Origin: Hymenobacter sediminicola
Lineage (GTDB): Bacteria; Bacteroidota; Bacteroidia; Cytophagales; Hymenobacteraceae
Length of the DNA: 64,000 bases
Assembly (NCBI RefSeq): GCF_014250515.1
Contig: NZ_CP060202.1
Span: 865,001-929,000, forward strand
Direction: 5' to 3'
The position numbers and the translations under genes were made by a program. Under the pieces are notes generated by a model. That model worked only from the letters and a program-made list of their open reading frames with translations. It searched no databases and was not told the DNA's origin. The stretch's first letter is position 1, and every line of letters begins with the position of its first letter. Below, in pieces: positions 26,368 through 35,287 of the stretch.

Positions 26368-27468
26368 ATGAAGGCTGGTAGCCTGCTTCTGCTGCTCTTC
26401 GGCAGCGCGTGGCCGGCCAGTGCGCAAGCTCCCCCCGATGGCACCCCCTTTGCAGTTACGTTCAGTGACGTGCAGCGGCTGGTGGGCACTTATGAGGGCA
26501 CCCTGGATGGCAAATACCGCATCCGGCTGCAGCTCAGTGGCCACGACTCGGTGCTGACCGGGCAATACTACTACCTCTCAAAAGGCCAACCGCTACAGCT
26601 GCGGGGCCAGCTAAACGGCAGCGGTATTGTGCTGCTGCGCGAAACTGTAGGCGCCGACACAGTAGCTACCGGCTGGTTTTCGGGCAAGCTGGATATCGGT
26701 CTTCTGCTGGCCGACCAGTGGCTGCGCGGGGAGTGGTACAACCGCTCGGGCACTACGCTCATGCCGTTTCAGCTGCAGCGAATGGATGGTTCGGCCCGGC
26801 CCACCACAGCCAAGGCCCGCATTAGCTCCAAAACCTATCTGTCGTCATTTCAGGGGCCGGTCGTGACGGTGCCCGATGCGGGCGTGACGAAGCTGTTGGC
26901 GCAATGTTTTTCGCTGGAAAACCTGATTGGCCAAGAACTCGCCAGCCTGCGGGCGGAGCAGGCGTACAAGCGTCAGGAGGGCGTGAGTGGCGGCACCGAA
27001 CAGCTGGACTACACCGTGAACTACAACGCCCGTGGCCTGCTCAGCATCACCACGCAAACCACCGGTACTGGGGCCAGTGTATGGTATGACCACCGCACCC
27101 AGAACATTGACCTGAATACCGGCTTTCCTGTGGTGCTGGAAGACGAGATTCAGCCCGAAAGGCTGGCGCAGTTTCTGGCGCTGGGGCAGCAGAAGATGCA
27201 GAAAATAACGCGGGCCTACGAGCAGGACGAATTCCTTTCCGAGGAAGACCAGCAGGGCGTACTCGGCCAGCAGTTCGGCCTGAACAGCACGCGGGAATTT
27301 ACCATATCGGCGACAGGCTTGGCTTTCGACCACCCAGTGAGCTATGATGGGCTGTCGAATTTTGTCTGGAAAGTGTTGACGGGTAATTTTCAGGTAGAAT
27401 TCACCCACGCAGAGCTGGCCCGCTTCCTGAAGCCTGAAAGCCCGCTGCGCCGCCTTGCTACCCGCTGA
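26368..27468 (+). CDS. Exported protein with PdaC/RsiV-like C-terminal region, first of a pair
   Basis: This 366-residue exported protein (start ATG 26368 gives MKAGSLLLLLFGSAWPASAQ; an ATG at 26347 is possible) is paralogous to the next gene. Both share an N-terminal domain GTYEGTLDGKYRIRLQLSG...GQYYYLSKGQPLQLRG. The C-terminal region (LDYTVNYNARGLLSITTQTTG...IDLNTGFPVVLEDEI) resembles DUF3298/PdaC-RsiV domains, in which RsiV versions bind lysozyme. That likeness is at pattern level only. The stop overlaps the next start by one base (TGATG). Confidence 0.65.
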   Translation: MKAGSLLLLLFGSAWPASAQAPPDGTPFAVTFSDVQRLVGTYEGTLDGKYRIRLQLSGHDSVLTGQYYYLSKGQPLQLRGQLNGSGIVLLRETVGADTVATGWFSGKLDIGLLLADQWLRGEWYNRSGTTLMPFQLQRMDGSARPTTAKARISSKTYLSSFQGPVVTVPDAGVTKLLAQCFSLENLIGQELASLRAEQAYKRQEGVSGGTEQLDYTVNYNARGLLSITTQTTGTGASVWYDHRTQNIDLNTGFPVVLEDEIQPERLAQFLALGQQKMQKITRAYEQDEFLSEEDQQGVLGQQFGLNSTREFTISATGLAFDHPVSYDGLSNFVWKVLTGNFQVEFTHAELARFLKPESPLRRLATR

Positions 27469-28679
27469 TGCTGCTGCGTAACTGCTCCTTGTTTCTGCTG
27501 CTAGCCGCCTGCTGGAGCTGCGACCAGAAAGCCCCGGCCACTAGCGCCGCTCCGGCAGCCATCAATTCGCAGGTTCCTGAGGTCACTGCCCCGCGCCCAT
27601 CGGTAGCTGCCGTCCTCGGCGACTACGAAGGCACGATGGCCGGTAAGTATGCGTTTCGGCTGTCCATCACGGCGCAGCAGCCCGATTCGCAGCTGGTAGG
27701 CATGTATTACTACCTCAGCCAGCACAAACCCATCGAGCTGCAGGGCTTCGTGGCTCCGACGGGTGAAATCTGGCTGCGGGAGTTTGCGGGCCAGTCGTCG
27801 GGCGAGGAGCTGGAACGGCCCCCCGGAAACGAGGCGCCTACTCCGTCAAGGCAGCCGTCTGCCCGCTTCATGGTGCGCCGTAGTCCCGATGGCAGTTTGG
27901 CAGGCACTTGGCAGGAGGCTAACTCGGAGCGCAGCTTGCCGGTGCAGCTTACGCGTTATCCGTCTCCCAACTTGGCCCGGCAGACCCCCACAGGCTTACA
28001 GGCGCACGTGGGGCAGCAGGTGTACTTCGAAGAGTTTACGGTACCAGTTTTTACGGTGCCAAACCCTGGCGTGACGCGTCGGCTACACGAAATCTTCGGG
28101 GTGGAGCAGCTCACCGAAATGACGCTGGCGGAGCTGCAGGAAGAGCACCAGCAACACCAGGCAGCCGAGTACGCGCAGGGCTTTGCCGGCGTAGATGCGG
28201 AAGTGACTCACAACAGCCAAGGCCTGCTGAGCGTGAACCTGCACAGCGAATACACCGGTGCCAACGTGAACCACAGCTACCGCACGGTGGTAGTGGATCT
28301 GCACACCGGCGAGCAACTGACCGACGAAATTAACCCGGCGCGCCAGCCGCAGTTTCTGGCTGCTTGTGAGCAGAAACTTCAGGCCAAACTGGCCACCTAC
28401 ATCCGCGAGGAGTACGGCCAGATGATGGCGGGCATTCCACCGGAAGAAGATGAAAACCTGGCGGGTCTGCGCAGCCAGCACATCAGTCTCCAAAACCAGC
28501 CTGACGATATGAGTATCGAGGCCGGCAAAGTGCTGTTTCACTACCCGGTGCAGTACGAGGCTATGTCCAACCTGATGTTCAAGCAGTTTCAGAGTCAGTT
28601 CTGGCTGGATTTCAGCTTCGCCGAGCTTCAGCCGTTTCTGCGGCCTAGTAGTCCGCTGCGGCGGCTCACGCAGCGCTAA
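27468..28679 (+). CDS. Lipoprotein paralogue with PdaC/RsiV-like region, second of a pair
   Basis: This 403-residue lipoprotein (lipobox LLAAC, Cys15) repeats the architecture of the gene before it. It has GDYEGTMAGKYAFRLSITA...GMYYYLSQHKPIELQG at the N-terminus, then a longer insert with Pro/Ser-rich linker, then VTHNSQGLLSVNLHSEYTGANVNHSYR...VVVDLHTGEQLTDEI, the DUF3298-like signature. The C-termini also match (AELQPFLRPSSPLRRLTQR against AELARFLKPESPLRRLATR). The one-base overlap implies coupled translation. One partner is soluble and the other membrane-anchored. The function is unknown; sensing or binding of cell-wall-active factors is one possibility. Confidence 0.68.
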   Translation: MLLRNCSLFLLLAACWSCDQKAPATSAAPAAINSQVPEVTAPRPSVAAVLGDYEGTMAGKYAFRLSITAQQPDSQLVGMYYYLSQHKPIELQGFVAPTGEIWLREFAGQSSGEELERPPGNEAPTPSRQPSARFMVRRSPDGSLAGTWQEANSERSLPVQLTRYPSPNLARQTPTGLQAHVGQQVYFEEFTVPVFTVPNPGVTRRLHEIFGVEQLTEMTLAELQEEHQQHQAAEYAQGFAGVDAEVTHNSQGLLSVNLHSEYTGANVNHSYRTVVVDLHTGEQLTDEINPARQPQFLAACEQKLQAKLATYIREEYGQMMAGIPPEEDENLAGLRSQHISLQNQPDDMSIEAGKVLFHYPVQYEAMSNLMFKQFQSQFWLDFSFAELQPFLRPSSPLRRLTQR

Positions 28680-28700
28680 GCAGGAAGCAGCGTAAGGCGT

Positions 28701-28727
28701 ATTATGAAAATATAGTATATTCATAAT
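28701..28727. repeat. AT-rich interrupted palindrome in a GC-rich intergenic region
   Basis: Arms attatgaa (28701-28708) and ttcataat (28720-28727) flank an 11-base AT-only centre with one G. It lies 22 bp after one gene and 121 bp before the next and may be a protein-binding site or promoter region. Confidence 0.35.
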
Positions 28728-28847
28728 GTAGGCATTGGCCGAGTGCCGATGTTGGCCAGGAAGTCTGAGCGGGCAGATAGTGGAGGCGAAAATCGGACGA
28801 CTTGAGAACCGCTTGCCGTGTTTCCCACCTTCTAGTGCTCTGCCACA

Positions 28848-30437
28848 ATGCGCCGTCTGTCCCGCTTCCGCTTCCTGACGCTGGCTGCCGTAGCGCTGCT
28901 AGCGGGCTTGGTGTCGTGCCATTACTACCTCGACCACCATTTCCGGGCTACGTACCAGGATGCCAATGCCCTGTTGCACGCCAGCGCCCGGCAGAAGCCC
29001 TATCTGAAAGCGCACCTGCGCAACGGCAGCGTGTATGTGTTTGACTCCCTATGGCAGTATGTGGCAGGAACCGACGTGGTGAGCGGCAATGCCGTCCGCT
29101 ACGATTTCAATCGGCGGGAGCAAAGCCGGGGACCGGTGCAGTTGCCCGTCGATTCGGTCGCAATATTTGAATCCAACCGGCCGGTGCCGTCTAAAGACGC
29201 TGGCCGGGTGGCGGCGCTGGCCATTCTGACCGGCGCTGACGTGGCGCTGGGAATAGTGTGCATCACAGTGCCCAAGGCTTGCTTTGGCTCGTGCCCTACA
29301 TTCTACTATGAGCAGGAAGATAATGTGAACAGTGCCAATGCGGAAGGTTTTTCCAGCGCCATTGCACCAGCTTTCGAGACTGCCGATGTAGATGCGCTGC
29401 ATAATCCTTCGGTACGCGGCCAAACCACGTTTGGGCTGACGATGAAAAACGAAGCTCTCGAAACGCACGCCGTGAATGCTGTGCAGCTGCTGGCAGTGCC
29501 CCGCGGCCCAGGCCAGCGCGTGTTTCATGATGGCGAAAATGGCTTCTACCTCACCGAGCAACTCACGCCCATCACAGCAGCCCGCTGCGGCCCGGAAAAA
29601 CTGACGGCCGCTCTGGCCGAGGCCGGCGACGACCGGGAGTGGTTCAGCCCCGCCGACTCTACCGACCTAAGCACCCGCGAAACCGTTGAGCTGACCTTTG
29701 AGCACGCGCCAGCTGGCCCGGTGGGACTGGTGCTGAATTTTCGACAGACTCTGCTCACTACATTCCTGCTGTATAGTGCTTACGGCTATATGGGCAACGA
29801 AGTGGGCGACCTGTTTGCCCGCGTCGAAACCGACCGTACCGTCCGCAATTCCCTCACCAATCCGTATGGTTTGCTAGGTGGTATTGACGTGAGTTGCCTG
29901 GATGAACGTACCGGCCGTTGGGTGCCCGCTGCCACACTCTATGAAACGGGGCCTATCGCCCGTAATCTGCAGTTTGTGCCGCTGCCTGGCGCCCAGAGCA
30001 GCGGGCCACTGCGCGTGCGGCTACAAGTAGCGAAAGGTCTGTGGCGCCTCGATTATGCCGCTTTGGCTACCGTGCGCGGCCGTGCGCAGCCGCTGGTGCT
30101 GGACGCAGGTCTGGTCACGCGCGCCGGCCGCTCCGACGACGAAGCCCGCCAGCAGCTTGCCGCCGATGACCGCAGCTACCTCACGGCTCTGCCTGGCGAG
30201 GCCTGCCGGCTGCACTTCAAACTGCCCGACCCAGCCCGTGACTACGAGTTGTTTGTACGCTCCAAGGGCTACTATCTGGAGTGGATTCGGCAGGACTGGC
30301 TGCGGGAGAAAAATCTGCCCAAGCTGCGGGGTATGCTCACCAATAATCCGGCTACCTGGGCAGAGCTGGCCCGGGAATTCAAAACCGCGGAACCCCGCAT
30401 GGAAGCTATTTTCTGGAACAGCAAAATCGTGCAGTAG
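28848..30437 (+). CDS. Lipoprotein of unknown function
   Basis: This 529-residue probable lipoprotein (LLAGLVSCHYY, Cys24) was not recognised. The early part has NGSVYVFDSLWQYVAGTDVVSGN, a sequence style seen in many uncharacterised Bacteroidota outer proteins. A hydrophobic stretch with a Cys cluster follows (VALGIVCITVPKACFGSCPTFYYE), then beta-rich sequence. The next gene starts 2 bases after the stop, so the two form an operon; both are lipoproteins. Nothing suggests an enzyme. Confidence 0.65.
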   Translation: MRRLSRFRFLTLAAVALLAGLVSCHYYLDHHFRATYQDANALLHASARQKPYLKAHLRNGSVYVFDSLWQYVAGTDVVSGNAVRYDFNRREQSRGPVQLPVDSVAIFESNRPVPSKDAGRVAALAILTGADVALGIVCITVPKACFGSCPTFYYEQEDNVNSANAEGFSSAIAPAFETADVDALHNPSVRGQTTFGLTMKNEALETHAVNAVQLLAVPRGPGQRVFHDGENGFYLTEQLTPITAARCGPEKLTAALAEAGDDREWFSPADSTDLSTRETVELTFEHAPAGPVGLVLNFRQTLLTTFLLYSAYGYMGNEVGDLFARVETDRTVRNSLTNPYGLLGGIDVSCLDERTGRWVPAATLYETGPIARNLQFVPLPGAQSSGPLRVRLQVAKGLWRLDYAALATVRGRAQPLVLDAGLVTRAGRSDDEARQQLAADDRSYLTALPGEACRLHFKLPDPARDYELFVRSKGYYLEWIRQDWLREKNLPKLRGMLTNNPATWAELAREFKTAEPRMEAIFWNSKIVQ

Positions 30438-30439
30438 CT

Positions 30440-30949
30440 ATGCAAAAGGCTCTTCTTGTACTGTTGCTGGCACCATGTCTGCTGGCGGGCTGCCGCGTCA
30501 ATAAGGCCGTGCCGCTGGCCAGAGAACTGCCGGAGTCGCCGCGTGGCGTGGAACTGATACAGCTGGACAAGCGCAAAACACCGCTGCAGCAGGGAGAACT
30601 GCTGGCCCTGACTCCGGACACGGCCTACGTGCTGACTACGCAAGGCCACGTGCTGCACATTCCGAAAACTGCCATTGAGACGGCGCAGCTCAACATTGCC
30701 CTGACCAGCAACCAGCCTGCCAGCTTACGAGCTTGGGCCGGCCTAACCAACCTGCTGACCCTCTCGCACGGGCTTTTTATGGTCTTTACGCTGCCGCTGA
30801 ATATTGGCATAACGTCGGCTGTAGGCACCGGAGCAGGACGAGCCTACCAGGTAGACTATCCGCAACAAATCAACTGGGAGGAAATGAACAAGTTTGCGCG
30901 TTTTCCGCAGGGGCTGCCGCGTGGTGTGCCGCTGAGCCAACTGCGCTGA
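30440..30949 (+). CDS. Small lipoprotein of unknown function
   Basis: This 169-residue lipoprotein (lipobox LLAGC, Cys18) lies 2 bases after the previous stop. The mature protein has a short beta-rich region (GVELIQLDKRKTPLQQGELLALTPDTAYVL) similar in style to the NGSVYVFDSLW region of its partner, and a hydrophobic segment (LLTLSHGLFMVFTLPLNIGITSAVG) that could be membrane-associated. Function is unknown; it probably works with its operon partner. Confidence 0.65.
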   Translation: MQKALLVLLLAPCLLAGCRVNKAVPLARELPESPRGVELIQLDKRKTPLQQGELLALTPDTAYVLTTQGHVLHIPKTAIETAQLNIALTSNQPASLRAWAGLTNLLTLSHGLFMVFTLPLNIGITSAVGTGAGRAYQVDYPQQINWEEMNKFARFPQGLPRGVPLSQLR

Positions 30950-31022
30950 CTAGAGCAGCGGGCTTGATGAGTAGTTTGAGAGAGGGGGCCGTACCTTCGT
31001 GGGGTCCACTTGTTTTGTCGCC

Positions 31023-32912
31023 GTGCCCGTTTCTGCTGCTATTCGCCCGCTTACTGTTTCGCCTGCCGAAGTCTTCACCGAAAACCTGACTACCCACACG
31101 GCGCAGGAGCAGCACTACGCCAGCCGCCACCAATTGGGGGGCTGGCTGCGGGTGGTACTGTTTGGGGGCGGCGCGTTCGGCGCGTGGTGGCTCTTTTCGC
31201 AGGGGTACCTGCTGCCGGGTATTGCATTTGTAGCAGCGGTATGGCTGGCCTTCATGGCAATGGTGCGCTGGCATGGCCGCATGAGCTACCAGCGCGAGCA
31301 TCACCGCCTGCTGGCCCGCCTCAACCAAGACGAGCTAAACCGCCTGGCCGGCAATCTGGACGGCTTCGACCCGGGCCTGCGTTACCTCGATACACAGCAT
31401 CCGTACGCTGCCGACCTCGACGTATTCGGCGCCCACTCGTTGTTCCAGCTGCTCAACCGTGCCTCTACCCGGCTGGGCCAAGACTGGCTGGCCGGCTGGC
31501 TGCTCCGGCCCGCCCTGGCCGATGTGGTACGTGCCCGCCAGCAAGCCACCGCCGAGCTGGCCCCCGATGTAGCCTGGACCCAGGAGTGGCAGGCGCGCGC
31601 CCGTCATTTTCCGCGCCAGCAAGCCGACCCGCGCGAATTCAGCGCCTGGCTGGCCCACCCCGATTTCTTTGCCGGCAAGCCTTGGCTGAAGCCGTTGCTG
31701 GTGCTGCTGCCACTGCTGTCGGTAGGAGCTATGGTGGCTTGGGGACTAGGAGCCGGCTTCTATCCATTAGTAGTGGTGCAGTTGGCTATTGGAGTGCTGA
31801 ACGGGCGGCTGGCGCTAGCTCGTACAGAATATGCCGAGCAGGCCACCGCCATGCGCGACGCGCTACGGGCCACACAGGCCCAATTGGCGCTGTTCGAGGA
31901 CGAATCGGCCCCGGATTGGCAGGCGGCGCGGCTGCGGCAGCTGCGCGAGACGCTGCGGGCAGCCAGCCACGGCACTGCTGCCACGCGCCGCCTTGGGCAG
32001 CTGGCCACGGTAGCCGGTCTGTTCCGGGGGCGGGAGCATCCGTTGGGGGCACTGCTCCTGAATAGCTTATTGCTCTGGGACTTGCATGCCATGTGGCAGT
32101 TGGAGCGCTGGAAGCGCGACTTGGGTCCGGAACTGACTACCGTGCTGGAAGTGCAGGCCGAGCTGGAAGCCCTCATCAGCCTTGCCGGCTGGCAATTCGG
32201 CAACCCCACCTATACCACTCCTGAGCTAAGCAGTGCGCCCCTCGAAGTGACAGCCGAAGCTCTGGGCCATCCGCTCATCTTCGCGGCACGCCGCATCACC
32301 AACGATTTTCAGACCAGTGGCTACGGTCAGACGGCCGTTATTACGGGCTCCAATATGGCCGGCAAAAGCACGTTTTTGCGGACTGTGGGCCTGAACATGG
32401 TACTGGCCCTGGCCGGTGGGGTTGCGTGCGCCCGACGCTTACGCCTCAGTCCGGCCCAGGTGTTCACGGCCATGCGTACCCAGGACAATCTGGCCGAAAG
32501 CACCTCTTCCTTTTACGCCGAGCTGAAACGGCTTAAGCTGCTACTGGACCTGAGTAATAACGAAGATGCCAGCCACGGAAACAACCAGCAGGCACCCGTA
32601 GCGGATGCGTTGCCGGTGTTTTATCTGCTCGATGAGATTTTGAAAGGCACCAACTCCCTGGACCGCCACCGCGGAGCCCGGGCGCTGTTGCGGCAGTTGC
32701 ACCAGCGCCCTGCCGCCGGGCTCATCAGCACCCACGACCTGGAACTGGCAGCTCTGGAAACCGAATGGCCAGACCAAGTGCGCAACTTTAGCTTCAACAG
32801 CACCTTCAGCGGCGGCGAAATCCACTTCGACTACCACCTTACGCCCGGTGCCTGCCGCGCCTTCAATGCCAGCCAGCTTATGCAGTTGATGGGAATTGAG
32901 GTTGACGGGTGA
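31023..32912 (+). CDS. Membrane-associated MutS-like ATPase
   Basis: This ~629-residue protein has two or more N-terminal membrane segments (~40-85) and another pair around residues 220-260, then a MutS core and ATPase domain. The Walker A is GSNMAGKST (442-450), the Walker B FYLLDEILKGTNSLDR and the switch His is in ISTHDLELA. The mismatch-recognition domain I of true MutS is absent, so it is not the repair protein itself. The GTG at 31023 is favoured over GTG 30999 because a -7-like TACCTTCG overlaps the latter. The biological role of these membrane MutS homologues is not known. Confidence 0.82.
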   Translation: MPVSAAIRPLTVSPAEVFTENLTTHTAQEQHYASRHQLGGWLRVVLFGGGAFGAWWLFSQGYLLPGIAFVAAVWLAFMAMVRWHGRMSYQREHHRLLARLNQDELNRLAGNLDGFDPGLRYLDTQHPYAADLDVFGAHSLFQLLNRASTRLGQDWLAGWLLRPALADVVRARQQATAELAPDVAWTQEWQARARHFPRQQADPREFSAWLAHPDFFAGKPWLKPLLVLLPLLSVGAMVAWGLGAGFYPLVVVQLAIGVLNGRLALARTEYAEQATAMRDALRATQAQLALFEDESAPDWQAARLRQLRETLRAASHGTAATRRLGQLATVAGLFRGREHPLGALLLNSLLLWDLHAMWQLERWKRDLGPELTTVLEVQAELEALISLAGWQFGNPTYTTPELSSAPLEVTAEALGHPLIFAARRITNDFQTSGYGQTAVITGSNMAGKSTFLRTVGLNMVLALAGGVACARRLRLSPAQVFTAMRTQDNLAESTSSFYAELKRLKLLLDLSNNEDASHGNNQQAPVADALPVFYLLDEILKGTNSLDRHRGARALLRQLHQRPAAGLISTHDLELAALETEWPDQVRNFSFNSTFSGGEIHFDYHLTPGACRAFNASQLMQLMGIEVDG

Positions 32913-33037
32913 AGGAATTTGGTTGAAAATCTGCGCGGTGTATGCCTTATTGCGGCCAGAACACAACTTATAGCCGCGTATTGTGGTAAGCTGAACAGGC
33001 TTATTTTGCCTGCACTTCACACTTAATTTTCTTCTTC

Positions 33038-34006
33038 GTGTATATCCGCAAGAATCTTCGCTGGCGTGTAATCTGGAAATTCGCCTGGCAAGGACTGGTC
33101 GTATTTACGCTGTATTCCGTGCTGGTCTGCATTCTGTATCGGCTGGTTGGGTTGCGCTCCGTATCTATTCCGTGGCAGCCAGTAGCCACGCTAGGTATAG
33201 CGGTGTCGTTCTACATCGGCTTCAAAAACAACGGCTCATACGACCGTTTCTGGGAAGGGCGGCAGCTATGGGGAAGCATCGTAAACTACAGCCGCACCTG
33301 GGCTATACAGTCGCTGGAATACGTGACGTCGGTAGTGGACGCGCCGGGGGTTGATGCCCCTGCCGCCTCTCGTGCCGAGCTGACACTGCGCCACCGCCGG
33401 CTGGTATACCGCCAGATTGCCTGGTGCAATGCCCTACGACTGAACCTACGGCGCCAAAACGACCAGTGGGACGAGCAGGTAGCGCCTTTCCTCGACCCTG
33501 CCGAGTCGGCGGAGATGCGCCGCAAACAGAACCCACCTGCTCATCTGCTGCGCCAGCAGGCCGCCGACTTACGCATCCTGCGCGAGGAACGCGGGTTGCT
33601 GAACGATTTTCAGCACGTGAACATGATGACCAGCATCGAGCAGTTCAACAACCTGCAGGGGGGCTGTGAGCGAATCAAGAATACCCCATTTCCGCGCCAG
33701 TATGCCTTCTACAGCTTCATTTTTGTGTGGCTGTTTGCCGCACTGCTGCCGCTGGGCCTAATTGGGGAGTTTGAGAAAATGGGCCCCGACCATATCTGGC
33801 TGACCGTGCCTTTTTCGGTGCTGGTGTCGTGGGTGTTTAATACCATCGAAATAGTGGGACATACCAGCGAGAACCCCTTCGAAAACGAGATGAACGATGT
33901 GCCGATGACGGCCATCTGCCGCACCATCGAAATTGACCTGCGCGAGATGCTCGGCGAAACTCATCTGCCGCCTAAGCTGGCCCCAATCGACGATATTCTA
34001 TATTAA
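33038..34006 (+). CDS. Bestrophin-family ion channel
   Basis: This 322-residue membrane protein matches bacterial bestrophins (formerly UPF0187), which form pentameric ion channels. Family signs are the N-terminal segment RWRVIWKFAWQGLVVFTLYSVL, then GIAVSFYIGFKNNGSYDRFWEGRQLWGSIVN (the conserved pore and Arg-Trp-Glu-Gly region) and a late pair of membrane helices (YAFYSFIFVWLFAALLPLGLIG and IWLTVPFSVLVSWVFNTIE), ending in the GHTSENPFENEMNDVPM motif. It starts with GTG; no in-frame ATG fits. It is a single gene between a MutS-like gene and the cyanophycinase. Confidence 0.9.
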   Translation: MYIRKNLRWRVIWKFAWQGLVVFTLYSVLVCILYRLVGLRSVSIPWQPVATLGIAVSFYIGFKNNGSYDRFWEGRQLWGSIVNYSRTWAIQSLEYVTSVVDAPGVDAPAASRAELTLRHRRLVYRQIAWCNALRLNLRRQNDQWDEQVAPFLDPAESAEMRRKQNPPAHLLRQQAADLRILREERGLLNDFQHVNMMTSIEQFNNLQGGCERIKNTPFPRQYAFYSFIFVWLFAALLPLGLIGEFEKMGPDHIWLTVPFSVLVSWVFNTIEIVGHTSENPFENEMNDVPMTAICRTIEIDLREMLGETHLPPKLAPIDDILY

Positions 34007-34192
34007 AAAGAGTAAAGCAGCGCACTGTTGAGCTTGCTGGCTCCGGGCACTGGGCCAGAGGAAGTTGCCTTGCAGACAGAAGAGCTACAGCCAGCGAGTC
34101 AGCTGATTCGCCTTCCTGTTTGACCAAAGCTGGGCATTAACTAACGTAGCGGGGCCGGCGTAAGCACAGAACCCTTCGTATCCCACGCTGCT

Positions 34193-35122
34193 ATGGCCAA
34201 ACGCCCTAATTCTAGCTCTACGGCCGGTGCTGCTACCGCCCGCAAAAAAAGCACTGCGCCCCACCATCCGGCTTCTGCTAACTGCCCGCATCCGAAGGGC
34301 ATCCTCATTCCGATAGGTGGGGCCGAGAAACGAGGGGTTGATGCGCAGAAAACACCGACTTCTGATGACATGGCGTCGGAGTCGATTCTGCAGCGTTTCG
34401 TGAATGAACTGCCGAATAAAGGGCCCATACTCGTGATTCCCACGGCCTCGGAGAAAGCGGAGGAAGCAGGTAAAGAGTACGTGGACATTTTTAAAAGTTT
34501 GGGAGCTAGCCGCGTCGATGTGCTCCATATTGAGTCGCGGCAGCAGGCCAATGCGGAAGAAAGCCTGCAGCTGCTGGAAAAAGCCGAAGGAATCATGTTT
34601 ACGGGAGGCGACCAACTGCGCCTTACGGCTCTGCTGGGTGGCACGCAGCTGCAGCGGCGCATCAAGGAGCGCTACACGCACGAGCGGTTTGTAATTGCGG
34701 GAACCAGCGCTGGGGCCACAGCCATGAGCACGCCCATGATTTACCAGGGCCGCAACGACGCCGGCATGCTGAAAGACGAAATCCACATCACCACCGGCCT
34801 GGAGTTCCTGCACGATGTGGCCATTGACACGCACTTTGTGGCCCGCGGCCGGATTGTGCGCGTCGCACAGATTATTGCTACCAACCCGGCCTGCGTCGGG
34901 CTAGGTTTGGAAGAGAATACCGGTGTTGTCATCACCAAAGGCCGCGAACTGGAGGTAATCGGGGAGGGCATTGTGGTGATTGTGGACGGCACTAGCTGTT
35001 CTTCCACGAATATTCACGAAATCCAGCCTGGGGAGCCATTTACCATCCGCGACTTGCGGGTGCACCTGCTCAGCCGGGGCGAGAAGTACACGCTGCCCAT
35101 ACTGGAGCAGATGCACGTGTAG
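34193..35122 (+). CDS. Cyanophycinase (peptidase S51)
   Basis: This 309-residue cytosolic serine hydrolase would cleave cyanophycin (multi-L-arginyl-poly-L-aspartate) to beta-Asp-Arg dipeptides. The nucleophile is Ser172 in AGTSAGATAMS. EGIMFTGGDQLRLTALLGGT and DTHFVARGRIVRV (His region) are the other family motifs. The first ~35 residues are a Ser/Ala/Lys-rich, probably disordered extension that is not part of the domain. No cyanophycin synthetase gene lies in the window, so the polymer may be made elsewhere in the genome or obtained from outside. Confidence 0.88.
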   Translation: MAKRPNSSSTAGAATARKKSTAPHHPASANCPHPKGILIPIGGAEKRGVDAQKTPTSDDMASESILQRFVNELPNKGPILVIPTASEKAEEAGKEYVDIFKSLGASRVDVLHIESRQQANAEESLQLLEKAEGIMFTGGDQLRLTALLGGTQLQRRIKERYTHERFVIAGTSAGATAMSTPMIYQGRNDAGMLKDEIHITTGLEFLHDVAIDTHFVARGRIVRVAQIIATNPACVGLGLEENTGVVITKGRELEVIGEGIVVIVDGTSCSSTNIHEIQPGEPFTIRDLRVHLLSRGEKYTLPILEQMHV

Positions 35123-35287
35123 CCCGCTAAAAATGGCAGCAGAGTAACTACCTGCAGGCAAGAGCCGAGAACAGAAACCGAAGCACGGCGTTAGTATTTG
35201 CGGTAGCTTGGCGGCGGGTGCAGGTTCAGCGACGGACGGCTTATTGCCGTATAGGCGCAGCAGAACCCGCCTCCGCAGTCCGCTGCT

